A stretch of 64,000 nucleotides of DNA from Rhizobium metallidurans (GCF_014196505.1 NZ_JACIDW010000009.1:62001-126000); one strand, 5' to 3'; counted from the stretch's first letter, positions 35,906 to 46,804 are shown. Notes: a model not told the origin generated them from the letters alone. A program made the numbers and translations.

Positions 35906-35995
35906 ATGATTTTTGACTACGTGCTCAGTGGTGCGGTGACGGTGCTCCTCGCCGTCTACCTCACCTACGCCCTCATTCGCCCCGAGCGCTTCTGA
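35906..35995 (+). CDS. kdpF: Potassium-transporting ATPase subunit KdpF
   Basis: 29-residue single-helix membrane peptide, starting MIFDYVLSGAVTVLLAVYL and ending TYALIRPERF; the LxRPERF ending is typical of KdpF. It stabilises the KdpABC complex in the inner membrane. kdpA begins 31 bases later. Too short for most gene finders. Confidence 0.88.
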   Translation: MIFDYVLSGAVTVLLAVYLTYALIRPERF

Positions 35996-36026
35996 CCGTC
36001 GCCGCTCGTATTGAAAGTTTCGTCTC

Positions 36027-37730
36027 ATGACCCTCATTGGATGGTTACAGATTCTGCTGTTTTGCGGAATCCTTGTCGTGCTCGTCAAACCGCTGGGTGG
36101 CTATATGACCCGCGTGTTCGGCGGCGAGCGCACCCTGCTTTCCCCCGTTCTCGTTCCGATCGAACGCGCACTTTACCGCATCGCCGGCACCGGCGAGCGC
36201 GAGGACCAGCACTGGACGTCGTATACGCTCGCGATGCTGACGTTCAATCTGCTCGGCGTCCTCGTGCTCTATCTGCTGCTGCGTTTACAAGGCATGCTGC
36301 CCCTTAATCCGGCGGGTATGACAGCGGTCGGGCCCGAGCTCTCCTTCAACACCGCCACCAGCTTCGTCGCCAATACCAACTGGCAGAACTACGGCGGCGA
36401 AAGCACCATGTCCTATCTCACGCAGATGATGGGCCTGACGGTGCAGAACTTCGTCTCGGCGGCAACGGGGATGGCGATCGCGATGGCGTTGATCCGCGCG
36501 TTCGCGCGCGCGTCCGGCAAGGCAATCGGCAATTTCTGGATCGATATGACCCGCGCCACGCTCTATGTGCTGTTGCCCATCTGCATCTTGTTGACGCTGG
36601 TATATGTCTATCTCGGCGTCCCCCAGACGCTTGGTCCCTATGTCAACGCGACCACGCTCGAAGGCGCGCAACAGACGATCGCAGTCGGGCCGGTGGCTTC
36701 ACAGCTCGCCATCAAGATGCTTGGCACGAATGGTGGCGGCTTCTTCAACGCCAACTCCGCGCACCCGTTCGAAAACCCCGACAATTATTCGAACATGCTG
36801 CAGATGCTGTCGATCTTCGCGATCGGCGCGGCCTTCACCAACGTCTTCGGGCGCATGGTCGGCAACCAGCGTCAGGGCTGGGCGATCCTTGCCGCCATGG
36901 GTGTGCTCTTCATCATCGGCGTCGGCGTGACCTACTGGGCGGAAGCGGCCGGCAACCCGCTGATGCAGGCCTTCGGCCTTGGCGGCGGCAACATGGAAGG
37001 CAAGGAAGTGCGTTTCGGCATCGTCATGTCGTCGCTCTTCGCCGTCATCACCACCGCGGCATCCTGCGGCGCGGTCAATGCGATGCATGGCAGCTTCACG
37101 GCACTTGGCGGCCTCATTCCGCTGATCAACATGCAGCTTGGCGAGGTCATCGTCGGCGGTGTCGGCGCGGGCTTCTACGGCATCGTTCTGTTCATCATCG
37201 TCGCCGTCTTCGTGGCGGGCCTGATGGTCGGCCGCACGCCGGAATATCTCGGCAAGAAGATCGAGGCGAAGGAAATGAAGATGGCCGTGCTCGCCATCCT
37301 CTGCCTGCCGCTCGCCATGCTGGTGTTCACCGCGATCGCAAGCGTGCTTCCCTCCGCCGTCGCATCGGTGGGAACGGCGGGGCCGCACGGGTTCTCCGAG
37401 ATCCTATACGCCTACACGTCGGCCGCCGCCAATAACGGCTCGGCTTTCGGCGGCCTCACCGGCAACACGCCCTGGTACAACATCACGCTCGGGCTGGGCA
37501 TGCTTATGGGACGCTTCCTGGTCATCATCCCGGCTCTCGCAATCGCCGGATCGCTGATCGCCAAGAAGACCGTGCCGGCATCGGCAGGAACATTTCCGAC
37601 CGACGGCCCGCTCTTCGTCGGCATGCTGGTCGGCACCATCGTCATCGTCGGCGGCCTGACCTTCCTCCCGGCCCTGGCGCTCGGCCCCGTCGTCGAACAC
37701 CTCGCCATGGTCGCCGGGCAAACCTTCTAG
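36027..37730 (+). CDS. kdpA: Potassium-transporting ATPase potassium-binding subunit KdpA
   Basis: 567-residue inner-membrane channel-like subunit that selects potassium. Four selectivity-filter-like stretches are visible, for example [38 protein letters not shown], and later [20 protein letters not shown]. About ten transmembrane helices alternate with these loops. Length and start ([16 protein letters not shown]) match the family. The gene follows kdpF by 31 bases. Expression should rise at low external potassium through KdpDE. Confidence 0.97.
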   Translation: MTLIGWLQILLFCGILVVLVKPLGGYMTRVFGGERTLLSPVLVPIERALYRIAGTGEREDQHWTSYTLAMLTFNLLGVLVLYLLLRLQGMLPLNPAGMTAVGPELSFNTATSFVANTNWQNYGGESTMSYLTQMMGLTVQNFVSAATGMAIAMALIRAFARASGKAIGNFWIDMTRATLYVLLPICILLTLVYVYLGVPQTLGPYVNATTLEGAQQTIAVGPVASQLAIKMLGTNGGGFFNANSAHPFENPDNYSNMLQMLSIFAIGAAFTNVFGRMVGNQRQGWAILAAMGVLFIIGVGVTYWAEAAGNPLMQAFGLGGGNMEGKEVRFGIVMSSLFAVITTAASCGAVNAMHGSFTALGGLIPLINMQLGEVIVGGVGAGFYGIVLFIIVAVFVAGLMVGRTPEYLGKKIEAKEMKMAVLAILCLPLAMLVFTAIASVLPSAVASVGTAGPHGFSEILYAYTSAAANNGSAFGGLTGNTPWYNITLGLGMLMGRFLVIIPALAIAGSLIAKKTVPASAGTFPTDGPLFVGMLVGTIVIVGGLTFLPALALGPVVEHLAMVAGQTF

Positions 37731-37738
37731 GTGGGATC

Positions 37739-37891
37739 ATGATCCTCCGTCACATCAGACGAAACCAGACAGCACGCCCCAGGAGATCGGGGCGTGAGCG
37801 CCAGACGCAGGCGAGAGGCACGGACATCATCGTCGCCATGATGGCTGTCCTGCTCGTTCTCGCCTGTGCCTTCAAAATTCTAATCGGCTGA
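37739..37891 (+). CDS. Possible small membrane protein between kdpA and kdpB
   Basis: 50-residue frame from ATG 37739: a very basic N-half (MILRHIRRNQTARPRRSG) and a hydrophobic C-half (IIVAMMAVLLVLACAFKILIG). GGTGGGA lies 5-9 bases upstream of the ATG. The frame fills nearly the whole kdpA-kdpB gap. The same DNA contains a stem CACGCCCC/GGGGCGTG at 37773-37796. I do not recognise it; it may be a real kdp accessory peptide or a fortuitous frame. Confidence 0.4.
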   Translation: MILRHIRRNQTARPRRSGRERQTQARGTDIIVAMMAVLLVLACAFKILIG

Positions 37892-37939
37892 TCGGACAGG
37901 TCCGATCCCCTCGTTTCCTTTCGAAAGCTGGAGTCTCTT

Positions 37940-40027
37940 ATGTGCCAGGCAAAATCCGCGAGCATCCTGGATACTCGCATTCTCATTCCCGCCGTGGGTG
38001 CTGCCTTCAAAAAGCTGGACCCGCGCACGCTCGCCCGCAACCCCGTCATGTTCGTCGTCGCCACGGTTTCCGTTCTGACGACCGTGCTCTTCCTTCGCGA
38101 TCTGGTCTCGGGCGGCGGCGATCTCGGTTTCTCCTTCCAGGTCAATCTGTGGCTCTGGTTCACCGTGATCTTCGCCAACTTCGCCGAGGCCGTCGCCGAA
38201 GGACGCGGCAAGGCGCAGGCGGAATCGCTCAGGAAATCCCGCACCGAAACCCAGGCCAAGCTTCTGACCGGCGAGAACAGGACCAGCTACAGGACAGTCC
38301 CGGGCACAAGCCTGAAGGTCGGCGATGTCGTACTGGTCGAAGCCGGCGATATCATCCCCTCCGATGGTGAAGTGATCGAGGGGATCGCTTCCGTCAACGA
38401 GGCCGCCATCAGCGGCGAATCCGCGCCCGTCATTCGCGAATCCGGCGGCGACCGCTCGGCTGTGACCGGCGGCACGCAGGTGCTCTCCGACGAGATCCGC
38501 GTGCGCATCACGGCCGCCGCCGGCTCGACCTTCATCGACCGGATGATCGCGCTGGTCGAAGGCGCGGAACGGCAGAAGACACCAAACGAGATCGCGCTCA
38601 ACATCCTGCTTGCAGGCATGACACTGATCTTCGTGCTTGCCACCGCGACCATCCCGAGCTTCGCGGCCTATGCTGGCGGCTCGATCCCGATCATCGTGCT
38701 CGTCGCCCTGTTCGTGACGCTGATCCCGACAACGATCGGCGCGCTTCTTTCCGCAATCGGCATCGCCGGCATGGACCGGTTGGTCCGTTTCAACGTGCTC
38801 GCGATGTCGGGCCGGGCCGTGGAGGCCGCCGGCGATATCGACACGCTGCTGCTCGACAAGACGGGCACGATCACCCTCGGCAACCGCCAGGCAACCGCGT
38901 TCCACCCCGTGCGTGGCGTCAGCGAGCAGGAGTTTGCCGATGCCGCGCAGCTGGCCTCGCTTGCAGACGAAACCCCGGAAGGCCGCTCGATCGTCGTCCT
39001 CGCCAAGGAAAAATACGCCATCCGTGGCCGCGACATGAGCAATCTGAAGGCAACCTTCGTGCCGTTCACCGCGCAGACCCGCATGAGTGGTGTGGATATC
39101 GAGGGGTCGTCCATCCGCAAGGGTGCCGTCGATTCGATGCTGGCCTATGTGAATGGCGCTCCCGCGATTGCCACCGGCAATGCCGCCGTCGCGCTGCACG
39201 TCAACAACGACACCGCCCGCGAGCTCCAGTCGATCGCCGACGAGGTGGCCAAGAGCGGCGGCACCCCGCTCGCGGTCGCCCGCGACGGGAAGCTGCTCGG
39301 CGTGGTGCAGCTCAAGGACATCGTAAAAGGCGGCATTCGCGAGCGGTTCGCCGAGCTGCGGCGCATGGGTATCCGCACCATCATGATCACCGGCGACAAC
39401 CCGCTGACCGCCGCAGCCATCGCCGCAGAAGCCGGCGTCGACGACTTCCTGGCGCAGGCAACGCCTGAGATGAAGCTGGCGCTGATGCGCGAGGAACAGG
39501 CGAAGGGCAAGCTTGTCGCGATGTGCGGCGACGGCACCAACGACGCCCCGGCGCTCGCCCAGGCCGATGTCGGCGTCGCCATGAACACCGGCACCGTCGC
39601 AGCCCGCGAAGCCGGCAACATGGTCGATCTCGACAGCGATCCGACGAAGCTGATCGAGATCGTGGAGATCGGCAAGCAATTGCTGATGACCCGCGGCGCG
39701 CTCACCACCTTCTCGATCGCCAACGATATCGCCAAGTATTTCGCGATCATCCCGGCGATGTTCCTGACGTTCTATCCGCAGCTCGGCGTCCTGAACATCA
39801 TGGGCCTGTCGACCCCGCAAAGCGCCATCCTGTCGGCGATCATCTTCAACGCGCTGATCATCATCGCGCTGATCCCTCTGTCTCTGAAGGGCGTGCGCTA
39901 TCGGCCGATCGGTGCCGGTGCGCTGCTGTCGCGAAATCTGCTGATCTACGGCGTCGGCGGCATCATCGTACCCTTCATCGGCATCAAGGCGATCGACATG
40001 ATCGTCGCGTCTCTCGGCCTTGCATGA
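37940..40027 (+). CDS. kdpB: Potassium-transporting P-type ATPase KdpB
   Basis: 695-residue ATP-hydrolysing subunit of the Kdp pump. The phosphorylated aspartate is in [19 protein letters not shown] (about residue 305). Other P-type landmarks are [18 protein letters not shown] (actuator TGES-like loop), [18 protein letters not shown] and [19 protein letters not shown]. It has the seven-helix plan of KdpB and normal length. The start [15 protein letters not shown] is preceded by GGAG. It follows kdpA after about 200 bases that hold a small frame and a hairpin. Confidence 0.97.
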   Translation: MCQAKSASILDTRILIPAVGAAFKKLDPRTLARNPVMFVVATVSVLTTVLFLRDLVSGGGDLGFSFQVNLWLWFTVIFANFAEAVAEGRGKAQAESLRKSRTETQAKLLTGENRTSYRTVPGTSLKVGDVVLVEAGDIIPSDGEVIEGIASVNEAAISGESAPVIRESGGDRSAVTGGTQVLSDEIRVRITAAAGSTFIDRMIALVEGAERQKTPNEIALNILLAGMTLIFVLATATIPSFAAYAGGSIPIIVLVALFVTLIPTTIGALLSAIGIAGMDRLVRFNVLAMSGRAVEAAGDIDTLLLDKTGTITLGNRQATAFHPVRGVSEQEFADAAQLASLADETPEGRSIVVLAKEKYAIRGRDMSNLKATFVPFTAQTRMSGVDIEGSSIRKGAVDSMLAYVNGAPAIATGNAAVALHVNNDTARELQSIADEVAKSGGTPLAVARDGKLLGVVQLKDIVKGGIRERFAELRRMGIRTIMITGDNPLTAAAIAAEAGVDDFLAQATPEMKLALMREEQAKGKLVAMCGDGTNDAPALAQADVGVAMNTGTVAAREAGNMVDLDSDPTKLIEIVEIGKQLLMTRGALTTFSIANDIAKYFAIIPAMFLTFYPQLGVLNIMGLSTPQSAILSAIIFNALIIIALIPLSLKGVRYRPIGAGALLSRNLLIYGVGGIIVPFIGIKAIDMIVASLGLA

Positions 40028-40087
40028 TTTCAGGGCTGGACGCGAGGCGCCCGGCCCACGCCCTCATTCGAATTCCAGGAGTTCACC

Positions 40088-40657
40088 ATGTTGAAACAGC
40101 TTCGCCCAGCCATCGTAATGATCGTTGCAACCACGGCAATCACCGGCCTTGCCTATCCGCTTGCCATGACCGGCGCGGCCCAGGCGCTTTTCCCGAAACA
40201 GGCCAATGGCAGCCTGATCGAGAAAAACGGCACGGTTGTCGGGTCGGCCCTGATCGGTCAAGCCTTTACCGGCGACACTTATTTTCACGGACGCCCGTCG
40301 GCCGCCGGCGACGGCTACAATGCGAGCGCCTCCAGCGGCTCCAACCTCGGCCCGACCAGCCAGAAGCTGATCGATCGCGTCAAGGCAGATTACGAGGCCG
40401 CCAAGGCGACCAACCCGAACGCGGACGTTCCGGTCGATCTGGTCACGGCATCCGGCAGCGGACTTGATCCGGATATCTCACCGGAAGCCGCCTATTTTCA
40501 GGTCCCACGCGTCGCCAAGGCACGCAATCTAGACGAGGTCAAGGTCAAGGGTCTCGTCGATGCCGCTATCGAGGGCCGGGAACTGGGACTGCTTGGGGAG
40601 CCGAAGGTCAATGTTCTCCAATTAAACCTAAGGCTTGATGCTTCTGTGATTGATTGA
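40088..40657 (+). CDS. kdpC: Potassium-transporting ATPase subunit KdpC
   Basis: 189-residue subunit with one N-terminal membrane helix ([19 protein letters not shown]) and a periplasmic domain. Family strings are [38 protein letters not shown] and [19 protein letters not shown]. The ATG has CAGGAG upstream. KdpC assists potassium delivery to KdpA. A palindromic repeat of about 128 bases separates it from kdpD. Confidence 0.96.
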   Translation: MLKQLRPAIVMIVATTAITGLAYPLAMTGAAQALFPKQANGSLIEKNGTVVGSALIGQAFTGDTYFHGRPSAAGDGYNASASSGSNLGPTSQKLIDRVKADYEAAKATNPNADVPVDLVTASGSGLDPDISPEAAYFQVPRVAKARNLDEVKVKGLVDAAIEGRELGLLGEPKVNVLQLNLRLDASVID

Positions 40658-40670
40658 AAGTCCCCGCGGC

Positions 40671-40798
40671 GGCCCCCTCATCCGCCTGCCGGCACCTTCT
40701 CCCCGGTGGGGAGAAGGGAATGTGCTGCTAGGTCGCCGATCCTCCTCTCCCCTCGGGGAGAGGGTGGCCGAGCGTAGCGGAGGCCGGGTGAGGGGGCC
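40671..40798. repeat. RIME-like palindromic intergenic repeat
   Basis: Outer ends GGCCCCCTCATCCG and CGGGTGAGGGGGCC pair with each other. Inside are two more hairpins: CTTCTCCCC/GGGGAGAAG and CCTCTCCCC/GGGGAGAGG. This three-hairpin design and wording fits the Rhizobium-specific intergenic mosaic elements known to be scattered in rhizobial genomes. It sits inside the kdp operon between kdpC and kdpD, where the folded RNA could alter stability or coupling. Confidence 0.8.
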
Positions 40799-40829
40799 AC
40801 TCGCGCCAACCGACGAGAAAGAACGGACC

Positions 40830-43541
40830 ATGTCAGACGACAACCGCGAACAGGCCGGACGGCCCTCGCCCGAGGCGCTTCTTAAGAAAGCGCGCTCCGA
40901 GATGCGCGGCCGCCTGAAAATCTTTCTGGGCGCGGCGCCCGGGGTCGGCAAGACCTACGAGATGCTCGTCTCGGGACATGCGAAGATCGCCGATGGCGCC
41001 GACGTCGTCATCGGCGTGGTGGAGACGCATGGGCGCAAGGAAACACAGGCGCTCCTGGCGGGCTACGAGATCATTCCACGTGTCGTGATCAGTTACAAAG
41101 GCCGGTCGCTGGACGAAATGGATATCGACGCCATACTGGCGCGGAAACCGGATCTCGTGCTGGTCGACGAACTTGCCCATACGAACGCCGAAGGCAGCCG
41201 CCATCCGAAGCGATACCTCGATGTCAAGGAACTGCTCGAGCGCGGCATCGACGTCTACTCGACCTTGAACATTCAGCACGTCGAGAGCCTGAACGACGTC
41301 GTGCAGCAAATCACCCGCGTGCGTGTGCGCGAAACGGTGCCGGATTCCGTCATTGACCTTGCCGACGATATCGAGATCATCGACCTGACGCCTGACGATC
41401 TCATCAAGCGGCTGCATGACGGCAAGGTCTACATGCCGGGCACGGCGGCGCGGGCGCTCACCAATTACTTCACATCAGGCAATCTGACGGCGCTGCGCGA
41501 ACTGGCGCTGCGCAAGACCGCGCAGCGTGTCGACGACCAGCTGCTTACTCATATGCAGGCCAATGCGATCTCCGGCCCCTGGGCGGCTAGCGATCGCGTG
41601 CTGGTGTCCATCGACCACCAACCGCGCTCGGCGGCGCTGGTTCGCTACGCCTCGCGCATGGCGTCGCGCCTGCGCTCACCCTGGGCCGCCGTCTATGTCG
41701 AGACGAACCATGCCGTCAGGCTGACGGACGTAGAAGCAGACAGCGTCGCCGCGACATTGCGGCTGGCCGAGCAACTGGGCGGCGAGGCCGTCACGCTGCC
41801 CGGCCGCGAATGCTCCGAGGAGCTGCTGCGCTACGCCGCCGCCAACAACGTCACCCACATCGTCGTCGGCGCGCCCGGGAAAACCTCATGGTGGAAGTGG
41901 TGGGAGCGATCCGACGCCGACGCCCTGATCCGCCAGGCCGGTGAGATCAGCGTCCATGTCATCTCCGGCAGCGAGCGCGACAGCAGGACCGCGCCGTCGG
42001 GCGTTCGCAGCGCCACACCCGCGAAGTCGCTGGATCTCAGGGCTTATGCGCTCGCGACCGTCTACGTCGCCGTGGCGCTTCTCGTCGGCGTCGTCCTTGA
42101 TCAGGTCCTCGACGTTAGGAATCTCGCTCTGGTGTTCCTGATGTCCGTGCTGACATCGGCGGTCCTTCATGGTCTACGCCCCGCGCTCTATTCATCGCTG
42201 CTCGGCGCGTTTGCCTTCAATTTCTTCTTCCTGCCGCCGCGATACACGCTGACGATCAGCGATCCGGAAAGCGTGCTGGCGCTGTTTTTCTTTCTCGGTG
42301 TGGCGCTCATCGCCAGCAATCTCACCGCGACCGTGCAGCGCCAGGCCGCCGCCGCAAGGCGCCGCGCCCGCACCACCGAGGATCTCTACCTGTTTTCAAA
42401 GAAGCTCGCGGGCACCGGCACGCTCGACGACGTCCTGTGGGCGACGGCGTTTCAGCTTGCCTCGATGCTCAAGGTGCGCGCCGTGCTGTTGCTGCCCGAG
42501 CAAGGATCGATCGCGGTCAAGGCCGGCTATCCACCGGATGACACGCTTGACGATGCCGATATCGCCGCCGCCCGCTGGGCCTGGGAGCACAATCATGCAG
42601 CGGGACGGGGCGCTGATACGCTGCCGGGGGCCAAACGCCTCTATGTGCCGCTCAGGACCGGCCGCGCCGCCGTCGGCGTGATCGGCCTCGACAGTGATCG
42701 CCGGGACGGACCGCTGCTGACGCCCGAGCAGCAGCGGCTGCTCGATGCGCTGGCCGACCAGGCAGCGCTCGCGATCGAGCGCATCCAACTGGTCGCCGAT
42801 GTCGACCGGGCGAGGCTCGCGGCGGAGGCCGACCGGCTGCGCTCGGCCCTGCTGACCTCTATCTCTCACGATCTGAAGACACCGCTCGCCGCCATACTGG
42901 GTGCGGCGGGCACGTTGCGCGACTATCTCGATTCGATGACAGCGGACGATCGGCTCGATCTTCTCGCGACCATTGTCGACGAGTCCGAACGCCTGCATCG
43001 GTTCATCGCCAATCTGCTGGACATGACGCGGCTGGAATCCGGCGCTATGGAGCCGAACGCGACGCCGCATTTCGTCGGCGACATCGCCGGGGGTGCGCTT
43101 CGGCGTGGCGCGAAGATACTCGCGCACCACAAGACGGAAATGACGGTCGCGTCCGATCTGCCCATGGTGCGCGTGGATGCCGTCTTGCTTGAACAGGTGC
43201 TTTTCAACCTGCTCGACAACGCCGCGAAATATTCGCCCGAGAGCTCGACGATCACGATCACCGGCCGGGCAAACGCCTACAACGTGTTCGTTGAGGTCTC
43301 CGACGAGGGCCAGGGCATTCCGCCGGCCGATCTCGAACGCATATTCGACAGCTTTTATCGCGTCCGCAAGGGCGATCAGGTCCGGGCCGGAACGGGCCTC
43401 GGCCTATCGATCTGCCGGGGCTTCGTGGAAGCCATGGGCGGAGCGATCTCGGCCGAAAACCGCAGTGATCGGTGCGGCGCGCGCTTCACCGTGCAGCTGC
43501 CGATCGCCAACGACATTCCCAAACTGGATGATCTCAAATGA
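40830..43541 (+). CDS. kdpD: Potassium-responsive sensor histidine kinase KdpD
   Basis: 903-residue membrane sensor. The N-terminal KdpD domain has Walker [15 protein letters not shown] (about residue 30) and [19 protein letters not shown] universal-stress-like domain spans about 245-370. Four close membrane helices (about 410-500) follow, then a GAF-like part, the phospho-acceptor histidine in [19 protein letters not shown] (about 675), and ATPase boxes [10 protein letters not shown] and [19 protein letters not shown]. The start at ATG 40830 ([14 protein letters not shown]) is chosen because the open frame before it is the repeat. It overlaps kdpE by four bases. Confidence 0.96.
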   Translation: MSDDNREQAGRPSPEALLKKARSEMRGRLKIFLGAAPGVGKTYEMLVSGHAKIADGADVVIGVVETHGRKETQALLAGYEIIPRVVISYKGRSLDEMDIDAILARKPDLVLVDELAHTNAEGSRHPKRYLDVKELLERGIDVYSTLNIQHVESLNDVVQQITRVRVRETVPDSVIDLADDIEIIDLTPDDLIKRLHDGKVYMPGTAARALTNYFTSGNLTALRELALRKTAQRVDDQLLTHMQANAISGPWAASDRVLVSIDHQPRSAALVRYASRMASRLRSPWAAVYVETNHAVRLTDVEADSVAATLRLAEQLGGEAVTLPGRECSEELLRYAAANNVTHIVVGAPGKTSWWKWWERSDADALIRQAGEISVHVISGSERDSRTAPSGVRSATPAKSLDLRAYALATVYVAVALLVGVVLDQVLDVRNLALVFLMSVLTSAVLHGLRPALYSSLLGAFAFNFFFLPPRYTLTISDPESVLALFFFLGVALIASNLTATVQRQAAAARRRARTTEDLYLFSKKLAGTGTLDDVLWATAFQLASMLKVRAVLLLPEQGSIAVKAGYPPDDTLDDADIAAARWAWEHNHAAGRGADTLPGAKRLYVPLRTGRAAVGVIGLDSDRRDGPLLTPEQQRLLDALADQAALAIERIQLVADVDRARLAAEADRLRSALLTSISHDLKTPLAAILGAAGTLRDYLDSMTADDRLDLLATIVDESERLHRFIANLLDMTRLESGAMEPNATPHFVGDIAGGALRRGAKILAHHKTEMTVASDLPMVRVDAVLLEQVLFNLLDNAAKYSPESSTITITGRANAYNVFVEVSDEGQGIPPADLERIFDSFYRVRKGDQVRAGTGLGLSICRGFVEAMGGAISAENRSDRCGARFTVQLPIANDIPKLDDLK

Positions 43542-44278
43542 CAGGCATGGCCATTACAATTCTTGTCGTGGACGACGAGCCGCCGATCCGCAAGCTTCTG
43601 CGGGTGGGGCTTACGGCACAGGGTTACACGGTCGCGGAAGCCGCCGACGCCAGTTCGGCCAAGGAATATACGCGCCATCAGATGCCAGACCTGATCATCC
43701 TCGACCTCGGCCTGCCCGACCAGCATGGCTACGAGCTGCTGCAGGAGTGGCGTCAGGCGGGGCTTGCCACGCCCGTCGTCATCCTCTCCAGCCGCACCGA
43801 CGAAACGGGCATCGTCCGGGCGCTCGAAACCGGCGCGGACGACTACATCACCAAGCCGTTCGGCATGAACGAGCTCGGCGCGCGCATCCGCGTGGCGCTG
43901 CGACATCGGCTGCAACAGCAGGGCGAGCGTGCTGTCTTCCAGACCGGCGGTCTTTCAATCGATCTGGTGAAGCGTATCGTGAAGGTGGATGGCAACGAGG
44001 TGAAATTGTCTCCGAAGGAATATGAGATCCTGCGTATCCTGGCGCAGCATGCGGGCAAGGTCCTCACCCACCAGTTCGTGCTCCGACATATCTGGGGACC
44101 GGCGGCCGATGTTCAGTATCTGCGTGTGTACGTCAGGCAGCTGCGCCAGAAGATCGAGAGCGCTCCCGACCAGCCTTTCTACATCACCACCGAAACCGGC
44201 GTCGGCTATCGGCTGCGCGAACCCGACGACATCACCGACACGCCACGGCCGGGGCAAGGTCTGATCGGACCGACATGA
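43538..44278 (+). CDS. kdpE: Kdp response regulator KdpE (OmpR family)
   Basis: 246-residue DNA-binding response regulator. The receiver domain shows the acidic pair [14 protein letters not shown], the phospho-acceptor aspartate in [13 protein letters not shown] (about residue 55) and the lysine in [15 protein letters not shown]. The C-terminal winged helix runs from about 135 ([19 protein letters not shown]) to [12 protein letters not shown]. The start overlaps kdpD (ATGA) and the stop overlaps the EIIA gene (ATGA). It should activate the kdp promoter near 35653. Confidence 0.96.
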   Translation: MTGMAITILVVDDEPPIRKLLRVGLTAQGYTVAEAADASSAKEYTRHQMPDLIILDLGLPDQHGYELLQEWRQAGLATPVVILSSRTDETGIVRALETGADDYITKPFGMNELGARIRVALRHRLQQQGERAVFQTGGLSIDLVKRIVKVDGNEVKLSPKEYEILRILAQHAGKVLTHQFVLRHIWGPAADVQYLRVYVRQLRQKIESAPDQPFYITTETGVGYRLREPDDITDTPRPGQGLIGPT

Positions 44279-44763
44279 CAATGAACCTCACGTCCATATT
44301 TCTTCCCGATGACGTCCTCTTCGACGTGGCACAGCAGAACAAGACAAACGTGTTGCGCTTTGCCGCAACGACGGCGTCACGGACATTAGGCGTGAACCCG
44401 GCTGCACTGTTTACCGTGCTCGAAACGCGTGAACTGCTCGGTTCGACGGGCATCGGCCGAGGCATCGCGGTGCCGCATGCAGCGCTTCCCGATCTCGGAC
44501 CGCCGCGTGGTTTCATCCTGAAACTGGCGCGGCCTCTGGATTTCGATGCCATCGACGAACAGCCGGTCGATCTGGTCTTCCTGCTTCTTTTTGGAGAAAG
44601 ATGGCGCTCGGAATACCTGAAGGTGCTGGCCACCATTGCCAGGAAAGCGCACGACAGCGCGGTGCTCGACGCCATGCGACGTGCGACGAGCGCCGGCGAT
44701 CTTTACGGGTGCTTCGCCGGCCCCGAACCACGAGGCGGCGCGCTGACGATCGCCAAGACATAG
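44275..44763 (+). CDS. PTS EIIA type-2 protein (PtsN-like, nitrogen-PTS class)
   Basis: 162-residue cytoplasmic phosphocarrier. The active histidine is in GIGRGIAVPHAALPDL (about residue 69), preceded by VLETRELLGST, the pattern of fructose/nitrogen EIIA domains. The rest of the fold (PVDLVFLLLFGERWRSEYLK, then LATIARKAHDSAVLDAMR) is complete. No EIIB or EIIC follows, so it is regulatory rather than a sugar transporter part. It overlaps kdpE by four bases. Known PtsN proteins bind KdpD or Trk in other proteobacteria, so a role in setting Kdp activity is likely. It is probably a paralogue, since the main ptsN normally lies by rpoN. Confidence 0.88.
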   Translation: MTMNLTSIFLPDDVLFDVAQQNKTNVLRFAATTASRTLGVNPAALFTVLETRELLGSTGIGRGIAVPHAALPDLGPPRGFILKLARPLDFDAIDEQPVDLVFLLLFGERWRSEYLKVLATIARKAHDSAVLDAMRRATSAGDLYGCFAGPEPRGGALTIAKT

Positions 44764-44830
44764 CCTGGAAAGCGTCGCGCGCCTTCCTGAATCGCCTGAA
44801 CCTTCTCCTCCCGCGATCGTTATTGCTGCT

Positions 44831-46804
44831 ATGAGGGACGTTAGGACAAAAAGAGCGCCGCCTGACAAAGATGAACCGGATGCCACAGGCAAATCCGATG
44901 CGGCGGCGGCGTCGACCGACGTGGAGGAAACGCCCCCTGCCCCGGAAGAACCAGACGAGAAACTGACGCCGGAGGAGTTGGAGCGCGCCCGCAAGGCCTA
45001 TCTTTTGAAGCGGTTCTGGATCAGCGCGCGTGGCTTCTGGGGCTGCAAGGGTGACAGATTTGCCTGGCCTTGCTGCGTGGGCCTGCTTGTCCTCATCGGA
45101 CTGAATGTCGGGTTTCAGTACGGGATCAATGTCTGGAACCGAGAACTGTTCGACGCCATTGAACAGCGCAACGCCCCGACGGTCTATTTCCTGGGTGCCG
45201 TGTTCCCACCGCTGGTTCTCGGAAGCGTCGCCCTTGTCACCATTCAGGTCTACGTCCGCATGATGATCCAGCGGCATTGGCGATCGTGGTTGACCACGGC
45301 GCTCATCGCCCGCTGGCTCGACAATGGACGCTATTACCAACTGAACCTGATCAATGGCGATCACAAGAACCCGGAGGCCCGCCTGTCCGAGGATCTGCGC
45401 ATCGCCACCGAATCGCCGGTCGATTTCGTTGCCGGCGTGATTGCGGCGTTCGTCTCGGCATCCACCTTCATCGTCGTTCTCTGGATGATCGGTGGCGCCT
45501 TGTCGTTGCCTATCGGCGGCATGGTGATCACGATCCCGGGCTTCCTTGTCGTCACCGCGATAATCTATGCAATCACCACCTCGAGCGCGATCGCCTTCAT
45601 CGGGCGGCATTTCGTCAAGGTGTCGGAGGCAAAGAACCAGGTGGAGGCGGAGTTTCGCTACACGCTCACCCGCGTTCGCGAAAACGGAGAGAGCATCGCG
45701 CTCCTCGGCGGCGAAGAAGAGGAACGCAACGACCTCGGTAAAACGTTCGGTAATGTCCTTCGCCAATGGGCGCTGCTTGCGCGGCAATATATGCGCACCA
45801 CGCTGGTCTCGCACGGGTCCATGCTGATCGCGCCCGTCGTGCCGGTCCTGCTCTGCGCGCCGAAATTCCTCGATGGCAGCATGACATTGGGACAGGTCAT
45901 GCAGGCGGCGTCGGCATTCACGATCGTCCAGGGCGCGTTCGGATGGCTTGTCGACAACTACCCTCGCCTCGCCGATTGGAACGCGAGCGCGCGCCGCGTC
46001 GCATCGCTGATGACGTCGATCGACGGCTTGCAGCGCGCCGAACAGAGTGACACGCTGGGACGCATCGAGCACGGAGAAACCGCGGGCGACGTGATGCTGA
46101 GCCTGCATAATCTGTCGGTCTCGCTTGGCGATGGCACCGCGGTCGTGAAGGAAACCGAAGTCGAGATAGAACAAGGCGAGCGGGTCCTGGTGGCAGGCGA
46201 ATCCGGCTCCGGCAAAAGCACGCTCGTGCGCGCGATCGCTGGCCTCTGGCCGTGGGGAAACGGCAGTGTCAACTTCCATGCGGACAGGCAGCTTTTCATG
46301 CTTCCGCAGCGGCCATATATCCCCTCCGGAACCTTGCGGCGCGCGGTTGCCTATCCCCGCGCCGCCGATAGCTGGGAGCTCGATGACATCAACGCGGCTC
46401 TCGACAAGGTTGGCCTCGGCCATCTCAAGGACAGGATCGAGGAAGACGCGCCCTGGGATCAGACGCTGTCAGGCGGCGAAAGGCAGCGGCTCGCTTTCGC
46501 GCGCCTGTTGTTGCACGACCCCGATATCATCGTGCTGGACGAAGCAACCTCGGCACTCGATGACAAGAGCCAGGACCAGCTTATGGAATTGCTCGTCGGG
46601 GAACTGCCCAATGTCACCATTCTCAGCGTGGGACACCGCGCGGAGCTTGAAGCCTTTCACAGTCGCAAGATCACGCTGGAAAAACGCAATGGGGGCGCCC
46701 GGCTTGTCAGCGACGTCGATCTCATGCCGCGTAGGAAGAGCCGTAACGTGATCTCGCGTATACTAAAGCACCAACGTCGTCCTCGCAAAAGTCCGGTGGG
46801 CTAG
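44831..46804 (+). CDS. ABC transporter, fused membrane and ATPase domains (SbmA/YddA type)
   Basis: 657-residue protein. The first about 55 residues are acidic and proline-rich (DVEETPPAPEEPDEKLTPEEL) and probably cytoplasmic. About six membrane helices (75-370) belong to the ABC_membrane_2 family shared with SbmA/BacA and YddA. The ATPase has Walker A AGESGSGKSTLVRAI (about 455), signature LSGGERQRLAFARLLL and Walker B DIIVLDEATSALDDKS. SbmA itself lacks the ATPase; this full-length form is the YddA kind. Substrates may be peptides or vitamin-like compounds, not predictable. It follows the EIIA gene by 67 bases. Its stop shares four bases (CTAG) with the convergent arginase-family gene. Confidence 0.88.
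   Translation: MRDVRTKRAPPDKDEPDATGKSDAAAASTDVEETPPAPEEPDEKLTPEELERARKAYLLKRFWISARGFWGCKGDRFAWPCCVGLLVLIGLNVGFQYGINVWNRELFDAIEQRNAPTVYFLGAVFPPLVLGSVALVTIQVYVRMMIQRHWRSWLTTALIARWLDNGRYYQLNLINGDHKNPEARLSEDLRIATESPVDFVAGVIAAFVSASTFIVVLWMIGGALSLPIGGMVITIPGFLVVTAIIYAITTSSAIAFIGRHFVKVSEAKNQVEAEFRYTLTRVRENGESIALLGGEEEERNDLGKTFGNVLRQWALLARQYMRTTLVSHGSMLIAPVVPVLLCAPKFLDGSMTLGQVMQAASAFTIVQGAFGWLVDNYPRLADWNASARRVASLMTSIDGLQRAEQSDTLGRIEHGETAGDVMLSLHNLSVSLGDGTAVVKETEVEIEQGERVLVAGESGSGKSTLVRAIAGLWPWGNGSVNFHADRQLFMLPQRPYIPSGTLRRAVAYPRAADSWELDDINAALDKVGLGHLKDRIEEDAPWDQTLSGGERQRLAFARLLLHDPDIIVLDEATSALDDKSQDQLMELLVGELPNVTILSVGHRAELEAFHSRKITLEKRNGGARLVSDVDLMPRRKSRNVISRILKHQRRPRKSPVG

Noticed and set aside
37880..39820. 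Long open frame antisense to kdpB
   Set aside because: Shadow of a complete KdpB frame with all P-type ATPase motifs.
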